In this document: positions 1 through 9,510 of the stretch, in pieces | Layout of the letters: each line of letters starts with the position of its first letter | How positions within the stretch are numbered: the first letter of the stretch is position 1 | Origin: Physella acuta | Taxonomy: Eukaryota > Mollusca > Gastropoda > Physidae | Direction: 5' to 3' | Length of the DNA: 64,000 nucleotides | Assembly (NCBI RefSeq): GCF_028476545.1 | Contig: NW_026731904.1 | Coordinates: 237,501 to 301,500, forward strand | Position numbers and translations under genes: made by a program | Notes under the pieces: model-generated | What the model saw: the letters and a program-made list of their open reading frames with translations, nothing else | Databases searched by the model: none | What the model was told of the DNA's origin: nothing

Positions 1-215
1 GGACAACAATTTCCGGGGGGGGGCGGACGCTGTCAAAAGTATATATTTTCTATATAAATTCCATTTCGTTCGGGGGGGGGGGGGCGGTAGACTTTCTTCG
101 GTGGGGGGGGGGAGATGAGATGCCTGGAAGAAACTAGTCGTCCGCCCCCCCCCCCCCCCGGAAATTGATGTCCGCCACCCCCCGAAAATATCAAGTGCCC
201 CCCCCCCCCCCCACC
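1..215. repeat. G-run and C-run low-complexity block
   Basis: Runs of 8-14 G and then 8-14 C separated by short unique words. The words around the runs (GTAGACTTTC and GAGATGCCTGGAAGAAACT) recur near 39428-39524, again beside G-rich DNA. This suggests a dispersed repeat whose homopolymers have expanded, rather than coding sequence. Run lengths are likely to be unreliable in any assembly. Confidence 0.7.
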
Positions 216-554
216 CCCGGAGAGAAAAAGTCTGGATGAAACACTGAATATAATGACGTCAAGTTGATTAGCCAACCAATTTACCCGAACCTATATATTA
301 TAGTCGCTACCAAATGACATTAAAAAGTTCGATCTATCGTATCTTCAATTCGAAAATATTTTTTTTATGGCTGCCTGCAATCTCTGACTCTATATGAAAG
401 ATAGAGTCCTTGCAAACACGTGACCTAAATCACGTGATACCTACGCCCGCCGCCACAGTGGTGTACATCAGACGTAAACACAATCAGCTGTTCGCCAGCG
501 CTGGACGTGTTCACCAGAGCTGGACGTGTTCACCGCATGTAAAGAATCGCGACC

Positions 555-698
555 GCGGAAAAGGAAAAATACGTTAAAAAACTTGAACTCTTAGGAATTG
601 AAGATCCTTATACAGTTATTGACAGTTTCGTGGATAATATAAATATGTGGCCGAAATTTCTAAATAAAAATACTGTTAGTAATACCGTTTGCGTTTAG
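555..698 (+). pseudogene. Fragment resembling the N-terminus of SWIM/YqaJ-type repeat-associated proteins
   Basis: This 47-codon open stretch reads KYVKKLELLGIEDPY, then a DSFVDNINMWPKF segment, ending in a stop. The pattern (K-Y-x-x-K-L, D-P-Y about ten residues on, then W-P) resembles from memory the start of uncharacterised metazoan proteins that carry SWIM zinc-finger and YqaJ nuclease domains. There is no in-frame ATG; an ATG just upstream, in the same frame, is followed at once by a stop. The copy in the opposite arm (minus strand, about 2120-2250) carries the same residues but stops earlier. It looks like a captured, decayed coding piece. Family assignment is weak. Confidence 0.35.
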
Positions 699-731
699 AG
701 TTTAAGTAGACGAATCTGATCAAATGCAGTA

Positions 732-2070
732 ATATATTAGAGGTTATCTACTGTAGCAAACGTGAGACCACTTAACTCCTACAAAACCCACACTACAACG
801 GCTAATATAATCCATGGAATAACCAATCTGGGTAGCATGTTATACAATTTAAGACCCTTATAATCCAGCAGGGAAGTGATCAGACACATTAATACTGACG
901 TTCAACCCTCACGATGGCTGCCCCCACCTGTATCTAGCCCACAATAAAACCAAAGAGGAGTCTGCCCTGCCCTCCCCTGAAAATGTCTCACCTCCGTGAT
1001 ACCCAGCCCCACAGAGATAGTATTTCTTATATAATTTTGACCCTCAGGGCCCAGCAGGGAGAACAAAAGGGAAAGTCCCACTGCTCTCCCCTCAACGCTT
1101 CTCACCTCGGTGTCATGTTATGTCATTTATAGCACACACGGCTTATCAGGGGAAAGCATTAAGGCATTAAGAATCTTAACTCTGGACAGCTACACACTAG
1201 TATACTAGCTACACACTAGGTGCCTACTGTAAACTACTAGACTGTAGGCCCTATGTAGACCTGCAATTGTATCAATTGTAGACTGGGTCCATTGTTATTA
1301 TTCTAAACCATCTCACTTATAATGTTTCTAGCTTGATTTGTTTCTTTTATAAACAGTGGATTTAAAAAAAAAATTAGCCTAATCATTAACCAAATAATAA
1401 TAATGTGGTTATTTGTTGTTGGCTGGTATGATCTAGATTGTACTACTAGGCTACAAAAACTTAGTAGACCAATTACTAGATATGAATTTGAATTTAATTA
1501 AACTCAGTCCAGTATCAGATACATATTGCTGTAAAAAGACAACAAAGTAGTTAGGCCTTAGTAATTTATTAAAGCCTTCTACTACAATAATATCAACTAC
1601 ATGCTTGTATAAAGTTTTTACAATTTAATTTAAGTAGCAGATTCTAGATCTAAGTCTAGTCATATAATCTATTTCAATTTCAGAAAATTTCGTTTGCTAA
1701 AAAAATGATTAGATAATACTAATAGAGCGAGATTTTAGATCTTAGAGACAATTAAATGCTTTATTAGGCCTATTATGACTACTTTTGATTTATTATGGGT
1801 GTATTTTGAATCGAATGTAGATCTAAAGTAATTAAATTTAAGTAAAGAAGTAGATTCTAGATTCTATGTCTACCCAGCGGAGCCAGGTATTAGGCCTACT
1901 ATTAGATCTTATTATTCTTATTAGCCTATTACTTTTGACTTTGTCTTTTACTATATATTAGTATTTGTGAAGGTCGAGCATATTTGTTTTATTAATTATT
2001 AATAGTTATCTTTTATAATTAAAATGAAGTTTATTATTTTACTGTCCTTACCTGAAACAAAGTATCGAGA
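732..2070. other. AT-rich centre of the inverted-repeat element, no gene seen
   Basis: The words TAGGCCTA and TAGATCTAGATT-like strings are frequent and the composition is AT-rich. No open frame here has recognisable protein similarity. Confidence 0.5.
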
Positions 2071-2404
2071 ACTGCATTTGATCAGATTCGGCTACTTTAA
2101 CTCTAAACTCTAAACGCAAACAGTATTACTAACAGTATTTTTATTTAGAAATTTTGTCCACATATTTATTTATACGAAACTGTCAATAACAGTATAAGGA
2201 TCTTCAATTCCTAAGAGTTCAAGTTTTTTAACGTATTTTTCCTTTTCCGCGGGTGCGGTTCTTTACATACAGTGAACGCGTCCAGCGTTGGTGAACATGT
2301 CCAGCGCTGGCGAACAGCTGATTGTGTTTACGTCTGATGTACACCACTGTGGCGGCGGGCGTAGGTATCACGAACGGACGTGACGTCATATGAAAGGACT
2401 CTAT

Positions 2405-3379
2405 AGTGGGTAACAAAGCCTTTAAAATCGAGGGGCTTGCGCGATCATTCGTTCAATTAAGAACAATATTAGGTAATCTTAGCACATTCACACAACCACG
2501 GTAAATTTATACGCCGTAGACTTACGGACATCTTGCAAACTCCCAATTATTATTTAGGCAGTACTAGCTGTTACCGAAAATATCAAATCCCTATATAACA
2601 TTATCAGTTAATAATATAGCAATGTACACAATACATGTTAATGAATCAGTGATTTTGCAACTTGTTTTGAGATGTCTACTAAATTTTTGTGGACGTGCAT
2701 ATTGGAGGGGGGGGGGGTTCGTCGAAAGTGGGCGCGTGTGGACGGGGGTGGGAGGGGAAGGGAGGGAGGGGGTTGAAAAATTACAAATTTTTGTGGATGC
2801 CATAAATGGATGACCCCTAAATAGATGATCCCTATGCCTAGTAAAAGAAAAATCTGCTTGAGATAGATTATAATGAGTTTTATTAAAAGTTGGACTGGTC
2901 ACGTGACTAGATGCCATCTTGTATTTATAGTACACTTACTTCCTGTGTTTACGAATCTCAGTATTACTGAAACTCAATTGGATTATTAGCAGATCTACAA
3001 AGACTGGAATAAGCAAGAGCAAAGGGCTATTCATTTTTATAAAATAAGTCGTCTACATTATCTCAGCCTTCATGACTAATGGTGCACTCGCTTTTACTTT
3101 GCACGAGGTCACTCCCACATCCAGATAGATCTAGATCTAGGTTAGTTATTAACTTATATTTTATTATTAATACTACGAAGTGAAGTGAGTACTGAGGGCT
3201 AGGATTAGGGATATGATAGGTTAGGGATAGGATAGGTTTGGTAGGCCTAATCTATCGTTTTGGGTACGTAACATCGCCCGCGGCTAATAATGTACGAAAA
3301 CGTTACCTCATTGTCTAGGCTTTAATAGAAGTATTAGGCCTATATTGTGATTTGTTTGTGTCAAATATTAGCCTATAAA
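2405..3379. other. Upstream intergenic stretch with dispersed-repeat scraps
   Basis: A G-rich block at 2704-2773 is followed by a segment (2776-2820, around TTTTTGTGGATGCCATAAAT) whose reverse complement recurs in diverged form at about 15715-15775 beside a C-rich block, so both belong to one dispersed repeat. A short block at 3195-3237 is rich in AGGATTAGGG/TTAGGG-like words. No gene recognised. Confidence 0.5.
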
Positions 3380-3380
3380 T

Positions 3381-3500
3381 TAGTCTGGCTCGTTGCTTGG
3401 ATGGCAGGATTGACACTGTTCATCCGATCGTCATCAAACTTTGGGGAGTTGATTAGAACACTCCAGGTGAGGTTTCTGTAATTTTTAATAGGCCGATTCT
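3381..3500 (+). repeat. Partial copy of dispersed repeat R1
   Basis: The region around TTCATCCGATCGTCATCAAA and GGAGTTGATTAGAACACTCC matches the reverse complement of 51960-52030 in the long R1 copy, with the same order of motifs. It is the 'match to a two-line target sentence' type of short fragment seen in non-autonomous elements; family unknown. Confidence 0.5.
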
Positions 3501-4990
3501 AGTCGGAATAAGATACGCATGCGCAATGGAGAGAAACTACGACTTAGCGGCGATGTTTTCGATAGTACTGCTAGGGTTGTCGGTATCTGCCGAGATCGCG
3601 GTAAAAACATGACCCGAAATCTCCCATTACTTTCTGATACCGGGCGCACGAGATTTGGTTTTGCATACTAATAAGTTTTTAATTTATGGTAATTAATTAA
3701 GTTTAAAAGGTCATTTCCTAATGTTAAATGAAAAGTAGAATGGTTTTCCCATTGTTTTGATGGCTTAGCGATCTGATCGCACGCTGCCTCTGCTTTGGTC
3801 TTCCCCCTGTATGAAGGCTAGTTTCAAATACGTTGGAATCACGATTTTTTAAAAGGTTATTCTAGATGAGTGAAGATTACTGAGCAGACATATCTTATAT
3901 ATGTGGAAATGATATTTGTTTTTGCATATTTTGACGCTGACATTAGATATACTCGTTTAGAGATGGTCACTGTATGTAGGTCGCGTTGCCACCATTGTTA
4001 TATTTTTTCATCCCGATCTTCCGGCCTTAAGTTTGATCAACTAACAACAGCATTCTTATGGAATGTGCAAACAAATCTCCTAATTTTTTATTTCAAAATA
4101 TATTTACATACCCATCTTTAGTTTTTTCAGCTCTAGTTCTAGTTTTGCAGAATATGTTTTTCCTAAAATCCAATTTTGTCAGACTAGACCGACAAGAGTC
4201 AGACCTGGATCTAGGTTACCTGTCTGTTGCTAACACTAGCATTATGCTAACTGTAATTTTAAGTATTCAAGTTCTACTTACCCTTAGATATAGTTATATG
4301 CTGAAAATCAGAATCCATACACAATTCACACATAAAAACATTGATCTGATAACTTCATTTCACTTATTACAAAATGGCTTTTATATGGACTCTACTTCAC
4401 CTGCCCAAAATAACAAGGCAGTTATAGACACACTACAGTGTTCAAGTCATTTACTTTAGATTTCTGACTATGGAGTTCTTTCATTCACTGTATTTATTAA
4501 TGAGGCAATTATATGCACATAACAGTGTTCAAGTCATTTACTTTAGATTTCTAACTTTGTAGTTCTTTCATTTGCTGTATTTATATAAAATAGGGCTTTA
4601 GAAACATTTTCATATTTGCGCAGCACACAGTTTTTTGGGGTTATGGGAGGAAGCCAACACAAAAATATAACTTCTGTATTATTTTTATTCATTTCAATAG
4701 CATTTACAAGTTCTATATATCATTCTAGTTAAACTCTGCAAATATGAACAAAATACAACTGCAAGTAAAATAACTATGCTCAATTTATTCAGGTATACCA
4801 TGACTTGTCACAATTGGCCAATGCAAAAGTAAGGGGATTCCACCCCTCACAAAAAAATTCGCTAAAAAAAAACTATTTGAGCTAGACAGAAAATCTTTTT
4901 TGTTTTGTTTTCATATAGTTGAGCTCTACAAGAATATGTAATTTTTATTTTTATATGATGATTAGTGTTTTTTTACCAAAATCCCTAGTA
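3501..4990. other. Upstream stretch, no supported gene
   Basis: It holds a direct repeat pair: CAGTGTTCAAGTCATTTACT at about 4437 and again at about 4524, each followed by related sequence for about 65 bp. Frames of 83 and 133 codons between 3870 and 4459 have no recognisable similarity or coding bias and are not called. A CpG-containing segment at 3530-3620 could hold a promoter or untranslated first exon of the downstream gene, but nothing proves it. Confidence 0.4.
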
Positions 4991-5021
4991 CTGCGCATGC
5001 GTGTGTTTACAACCGCAGAAC

Positions 5022-5142
5022 CCTAATACCAACCCTATCCCTAGCCCTAATCCTATCCCTAACCCTAGCCCTAATCCTATCCCTAACCCTATCCCTAATC
5101 CTACCCCTAACCCTCATTCTAGCCCTAACCCTAGCCATAGGT
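5022..5142. repeat. Degenerate CCCTAA-like block
   Basis: Irregular alternation of CCCTAACCCTA, CCCTAATCCTA and CCCTAGCC. It resembles a decayed telomere-type repeat (TTAGGG strand to the left). The block is bracketed by near-identical words CTGCGCATGCG at about 4991 and 5146. Confidence 0.6.
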
Positions 5143-5279
5143 CACTGCGCATGCGCAGAACTATCTTTTGCCGAAAAATCTTATTCCGAGTAGACACTTC
5201 GTTTTTAATTTTGCAAGGTCGGTGCACCTGGAGGATGCACTTCTTCTCAATATATGATATATTAAAAAAATAAGTTCGA

Positions 5280-6860
5280 CGCCGTTTATCTGAGTGCCAT
5301 AAAATTTAAGGGAGTTGATGAATACTCCAGAGAAGGTTTCTGGGGGGTGGGGAATTAAATTTCGCACTGGCGGACCCCAGCAGGATGTGATTTGGCACCC
5401 TGGTCTTTTCCTTGAGTGCTATGGCCACTACGTTCGTTCTAAACAGTATAAGATAGGACGTTACAGTCGCTCAATTAATTGAATCAGAAGTGTCCGCTGG
5501 TAGAGTGGGATTTGGCTGCGAACAAAAATTTCTCTTTTGGCCCCCAACTGGGCTGCTGAGGGCCCTGTAATAAATTTTTTTTAAAAATCAGAAAAATTAA
5601 CCAAGGCAGATTATTAACTGGGTTGTTTCCTTTTGTCTGTAAAAAAATCCAAACAGTTTTGTCAAATTGCGAATGATGCAATTAGCATCTATTTTTAGAC
5701 GATCCAATCAGAAATTGAGATCAGAAATTAAGATTGAGCTTCTAATAATACCCCATTAGTAATGTTAACAAATTTTATCAGTCACACTGAAGTTTATAAC
5801 ACGTCAAATTTTTACTTTCTCGTATATACGAAGTATAGAGAAAGTCTTGTAATCATGCAAAAAAAAAAATCGAGATTTTTACAAATCTCGACGTTTTACA
5901 ACTCACTGATACGGAAAAACATAATTTTGCAATCTTGTCTGTGTGTCTGTCTGTGTGTAAACACGATAACTTGAGTACCATTACAGCTAGGTTGATGAAA
6001 TTTCATATATAAGTATTTTATCAAAATCGTAGATCCTGATAAACTTTTGAGCGATTTCCGATAACCAGAAGTGGTACTTTTTCTACTTTGAATTTTTCAA
6101 AATCCTATAACTTGAGTACTATTTCAGATACAAAAATGAAATATCACATGTAAGTAAAAGATCTAATTCTCTACCTTCTATCAAATTTTGAGTAATTTCC
6201 GTTGACCAGAAGTACTAATTTACGCTATTTCCAATTTCTCAAAAAATGCTTGTAAATTTATAAAGTACTAATAATATTGCGCACTATTATGCACATTTTT
6301 TGTTTTGGCGTTCGCTTGGTGCGCAGTTCTTTTATCTATGAGATTCTATTCTATTTTTAAAAGTTTAAGTAATTAAAAATCATGTCTATATTCCAAGTTA
6401 TATAAGAATATTCGAGAAAGTTTAGGGGAGATCACTCCCGGTTTATTTTCTATGTGTTAAAGAAAAAATCCTGTTGATTTGTGTAACTTAAGTGAATGTC
6501 GCAATCCGCATCATTGTTTCAGGATGCTATGTGGCGCACTGGGTTATCCTGTGAGCACTATGGCGCCTATGTTAATTTTAAGGAGCCAGGGGCCTTACTT
6601 GTCGCCTCTGCGGTAGTGAAATTAGGTGCTCCCGAAAGCGCCCCTATACGTCACTGACACGTGGGCGGTCACCGAAGTGTGTTCTACCTCGTTATTTCTG
6701 TGAGTGATTAACGTACTCTCAAGGTTTTTATGAGGTAGTGAAGGTAAACCAGTGTCCCGATATTTATGATTAAAGCGCAGGCATTGTTTACATTTAAATA
6801 ACTCAGTTTTAGAAAACAAAGTCAGGCGTCTAAGAATATAGGATTGGTGTTTTATATATA
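5280..6860 (+). repeat. Dispersed repeat R1, plus-orientation copy, interrupted
   Basis: Blocks at 5488-5813 and 6440-6860 align in order with the reverse complement of 51085-51760: the segment around TTTGGCCCCCAACTGGGC, AATCAGAAATT, CAGTCACACTGA, GTGTTAAAGAAAAAA, GCGCACTGGGTTATCCTGTG and AATATAGGATTGGT. A piece of about 600 bp (5814-6421) is absent from the other copy, so it is an insertion. No protein is encoded beyond short chance frames. R1 is probably a non-autonomous element of unknown class. Confidence 0.6.
5814..6421. mobile_element. Insertion nested inside the R1 copy
   Basis: The segment begins ACTTTCTCG and ends CGAGAAAGT, a 9-bp perfect terminal inverted repeat, and is missing from the R1 copy at 51.1-52.2 kb. 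Near its left end ACTTTCTC and GAGAAAGT also form a local hairpin. Internal phrases about 'GATAACTTGAGTACC' and 'GATGAAATTTCATAT' occur in two related halves. It carries no coding capacity, so it looks like a small non-autonomous DNA element. The target duplication is not clear, and about 20 further bases to the right may belong to it. Confidence 0.45.
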
Positions 6861-9079
6861 TTTAACTCTGTTAAATTTTTTCATCCCTATAGTCTTTCCA
6901 AAAGCAAAAATTTTAAAAATTTTGTAAAGGGGATTAAGGCCATTTTTAGCGCAATTTCCATACGGACAGTTGCGATTATTAACTCGTCATTTCTGGATGG
7001 ATGAATGAATGGATGGATGGATGTGTGTCCGCAGCTTTAAGTCGTATCTCCTCCTTAACGAAGCAATATCGAGGACTAGTTCCAAAAGCAAATATGTTAA
7101 GCAAGTTCCGACGATGATTGTGGGCCAAAAAAATTCCCGGAATTCCTTCCTGGATTTCCCGGAAAAGCAAAAAAACATAGAACAAATGCAGTTTTTGCTC
7201 CATATCTCGGCAACCAGACCACTTAGCGACTTGAAACATTTACCAATCGATTCCTGCCATAATTTAGACCAATATTGCTGAAGAAAGTTTTCAAAAATAT
7301 CCTTTCGTTCGGTCACAAAAAATTAATTAAGAACATTTAAACTGAGCATCGTGTAGGCCTAGGATGATTTAAACTGAGCATCGTGTAGGAGTTTATATTT
7401 ATAGGATGATATTTACAAAAAATTAAAAATTGTTATGGGTAACATAAGGAAATTGCGCTTAAATTGTCACTAGACTTTTTATTAACTTGTTTTAAAAGAA
7501 TAGTTATAGAAATAAGCTATAAAAACTGGTTTATTTTGTAAACTTTGAAATAAATACTAACAAGTTTATTTTTTGGTGATATTTCTGTGTAATCATGTTG
7601 TTAAAATTGTGATTTTCGTGGATTTTTAGACCTCAATTCATTGAGATTTTAAAAAAAATTTCAGTTGAGTGAGTATTTAATCAACATTTTGAATGTGATG
7701 ATGATGATGTAAATGTAAATATTTTGGAATTCCTTGATTGTTAAGCAACAAAATTTATGTATAATTTGTAAATATTTGTTACTTCAAAAATTGACCCTGA
7801 AAGTAGACATTTGAGAATTGGATCTGTTTCCTACCATATATCAAATATTTCGTAGATATCATACAGCAAAGTTGAACTATGTTTTCCTCATTAGTTAAAA
7901 ACTGATTTTTAATTTGAATCCTGTGCTGTGTTGCTGAAATCCAGACGTTGATTAATATGTATAATATGTACTATAATGTCCTAAAATGAAAACGTCTATA
8001 GACTTTCAAGTGGGACCAAAATCAAAACATGACGCCCTGACCGCAGTCCGACTGAAATCCTCTGCTGTGCTTCGAATCGGCGTCCCTAAACAGATGATGC
8101 GTTACACAATTTATTATACACATATTGAGTTTACGTACTACAACAGAAATACAGATTAGATGTAGACGTATACAGCGCAGGGTTCATCGTGAAAATATAT
8201 TAAATACTTTAGGAGATATTGTACAGCAAAGTTGAACTAAGTTTCCCTCGTTAGTGTTAAAGGCTGATTTTTTTATTTGAACCCTGCGCTGTATTGCTGA
8301 AATCTGGACGTTTATATTAAGTATGACTTTTTCTACAATACTATCAAATAAACCCATCCATACATTTTAAAACTAAACAAAATTAAAAATTAATGTATCG
8401 GTCGCTTACAGACTGCTTATTCTGCTGTGTCAATCTGCACACCATGTGACACACCATGTCTGGTCACATAATGTTAAGTGCTTTATTGGATGATAACGTA
8501 ACAATTTTTAAAGATAGATACATGAGTCTCTGTGTTGGACTCAACAGCTAATGCCATTATATATAGATCTATAAGCACACAGGGATGTTTCCCAACTTAA
8601 TCCTAACCCATTGAAACTGGAAAAATAAAAATAAAAAAATATACGGCATCAGGTTAATTGTTAAAATTAATCTTGTTTAAAATAAATCTGGATGGCTACT
8701 GTCCGATCAAACAATTTTGATGTGTTTAGTGCGACGTAATTTCTTTAAAGTTTGAATTTTTTTTCGCAAAAATGTCTTTCAAAATAAATTTGACTACAAA
8801 TTTTTAAACGCTCTAACAACTTGGAGGCTACTAGCTTGCCGAATCAACCAAAACGGATGGGGAATGGGCACCCCACTGACCATCGAACATTATTGTATAA
8901 CAACACCTAACGTAATACCCATAGCTTAAGTAAGCCTTACACAAACAGCAGAATTTTTTGATAAAAAAAACAATGATTAAAAACACTTAGTTTATAACAT
9001 AAAGTCATCTAAGATACCTTTCTGTTTTCTTATCTAGTGGTATTTGTAGGAATAACTAATGAATGAATTAATTTCTGGC
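6861..9079. other. Upstream stretch with short repeats, no supported gene
   Basis: It contains a GGAT/GAAT short tandem run at about 6994-7024; a doubled ATTTAAACTGAGCATCGTGT at 7336-7390; and a diverged direct repeat of about 120 bp (7838-7952 and 8195-8313, sharing ACAGCAAAGTTGAACTA and TATTGCTGAAATC-like ends). Frames at 6979-7316 overlap on both strands and look like chance openings in a repeat. Confidence 0.45.
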
Positions 9080-9312
9080 AATAAGTAAAAAGATCCTTCT
9101 TTAGACCTAGAGATTCATTGGTCAGATGATGTAGAGTTCAGGTTTCTTGACCTCAGCATAAGAAGGAATAATGCGGTTAGCACTATGCCCACCACCTACT
9201 TTAGCTAATATTAGTTAGGTACCCATCTGAGGGATATCAGGGACATTCCACAGACTTGAACCTGGATTAAAATCCTTTTGGGTTTGCAGTCTACCGCTAG
9301 GCCACTCTATCC
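9080..9312 (-). mobile_element. tRNA-derived SINE, minus orientation
   Basis: On the minus strand from 9312 the sequence has a Pol III A box (TGGCCTAGCGG, 9304-9294) and a B box (GGTTCAAGTCT, 9262-9252) at tRNA-like spacing. It is followed by a non-tRNA body with GTGGGCATAGTGCTAACC and ACATCATCTGACCAATGAAT. The body resembles a SINE core I recall from gastropod genomes. It ends near a short TTTTTACTT tail at about 9085. It lies about 50 bp upstream of the exon 1 acceptor. Confidence 0.65.
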
Positions 9313-9361
9313 CCACCATAATGTATGGGATAGAATTAATTGAACACATTTTTTGTTTCAG

Positions 9362-9372
9362 AGCAGGGAGCC
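9362..9372 (+). other. PTPN4: End of 5' untranslated region on the first coding exon
   Basis: A pyrimidine-rich tract ending TTTTTGTTTCAG at 9361 looks like a 3' splice site, so the start codon at 9373 would be preceded by only 11 exonic bases. At least one untranslated exon should lie further upstream; it was not identified. Confidence 0.6.
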
Positions 9373-9510
9373 ATGTCAATAAAGTTGGCCTCCAGCGGTA
9401 GTTACAATGTACGAGCATCAGAAATGGCTCACATTCCAGAGCGCACCCCAAAAGCTGTGACTTGTGCTGTACATTTTTTGGATGACACGCTGGAGACCTT
9501 TGAAGTTGAT
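9373..9510 (+). CDS. PTPN4: PTPN4-like exon 1 (residues 1-46)
   Basis: Start ATG at 9373 is chosen because the peptide aligns from its first residues with PTPN4 (YNVRASE at 11-17). It ends FLDDTLETFEVD, the first strands of the ubiquitin-like F1 lobe. The donor is GAT|GTGAGT, phase 0. Confidence 0.88.

Larger units (their letters stand above)
401..2404. mobile_element. Inverted-repeat (foldback-like) element, about 2.0 kb
   Basis: The segment 401-731 reappears as an imperfect reverse complement at 2071-2404, around an AT-rich 1.34-kb middle (732-2070). Shared landmarks are ATAGAGTCC at the outer ends, CCTACGCCCGCCGCCACAGT, CAGCTGTTCGCCAGCGCTGG and GAATCTGATCAAATGCAGT at the inner ends. The arms differ by scattered substitutions and small indels, so they are not a fresh duplication. 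The middle shows no convincing gene. Long terminal arms suggest a foldback-type DNA transposon or an inverted duplication of part of one. No clear target-site duplication was found. Confidence 0.6.

Noticed and set aside
33-275. Gly/Pro-rich 80-codon frame
   Set aside because: Arises from G and C homopolymers.
3870-4459. Two overlapping frames of 83 and 133 codons
   Set aside because: No recognisable domain or splice context; typical chance length in AT-rich DNA.
5484-5681. Frame with HHSQFDKTVWIF shared with 51542-51769
   Set aside because: Shared because both are R1 copies; neither has a start context, extended frame or known domain.
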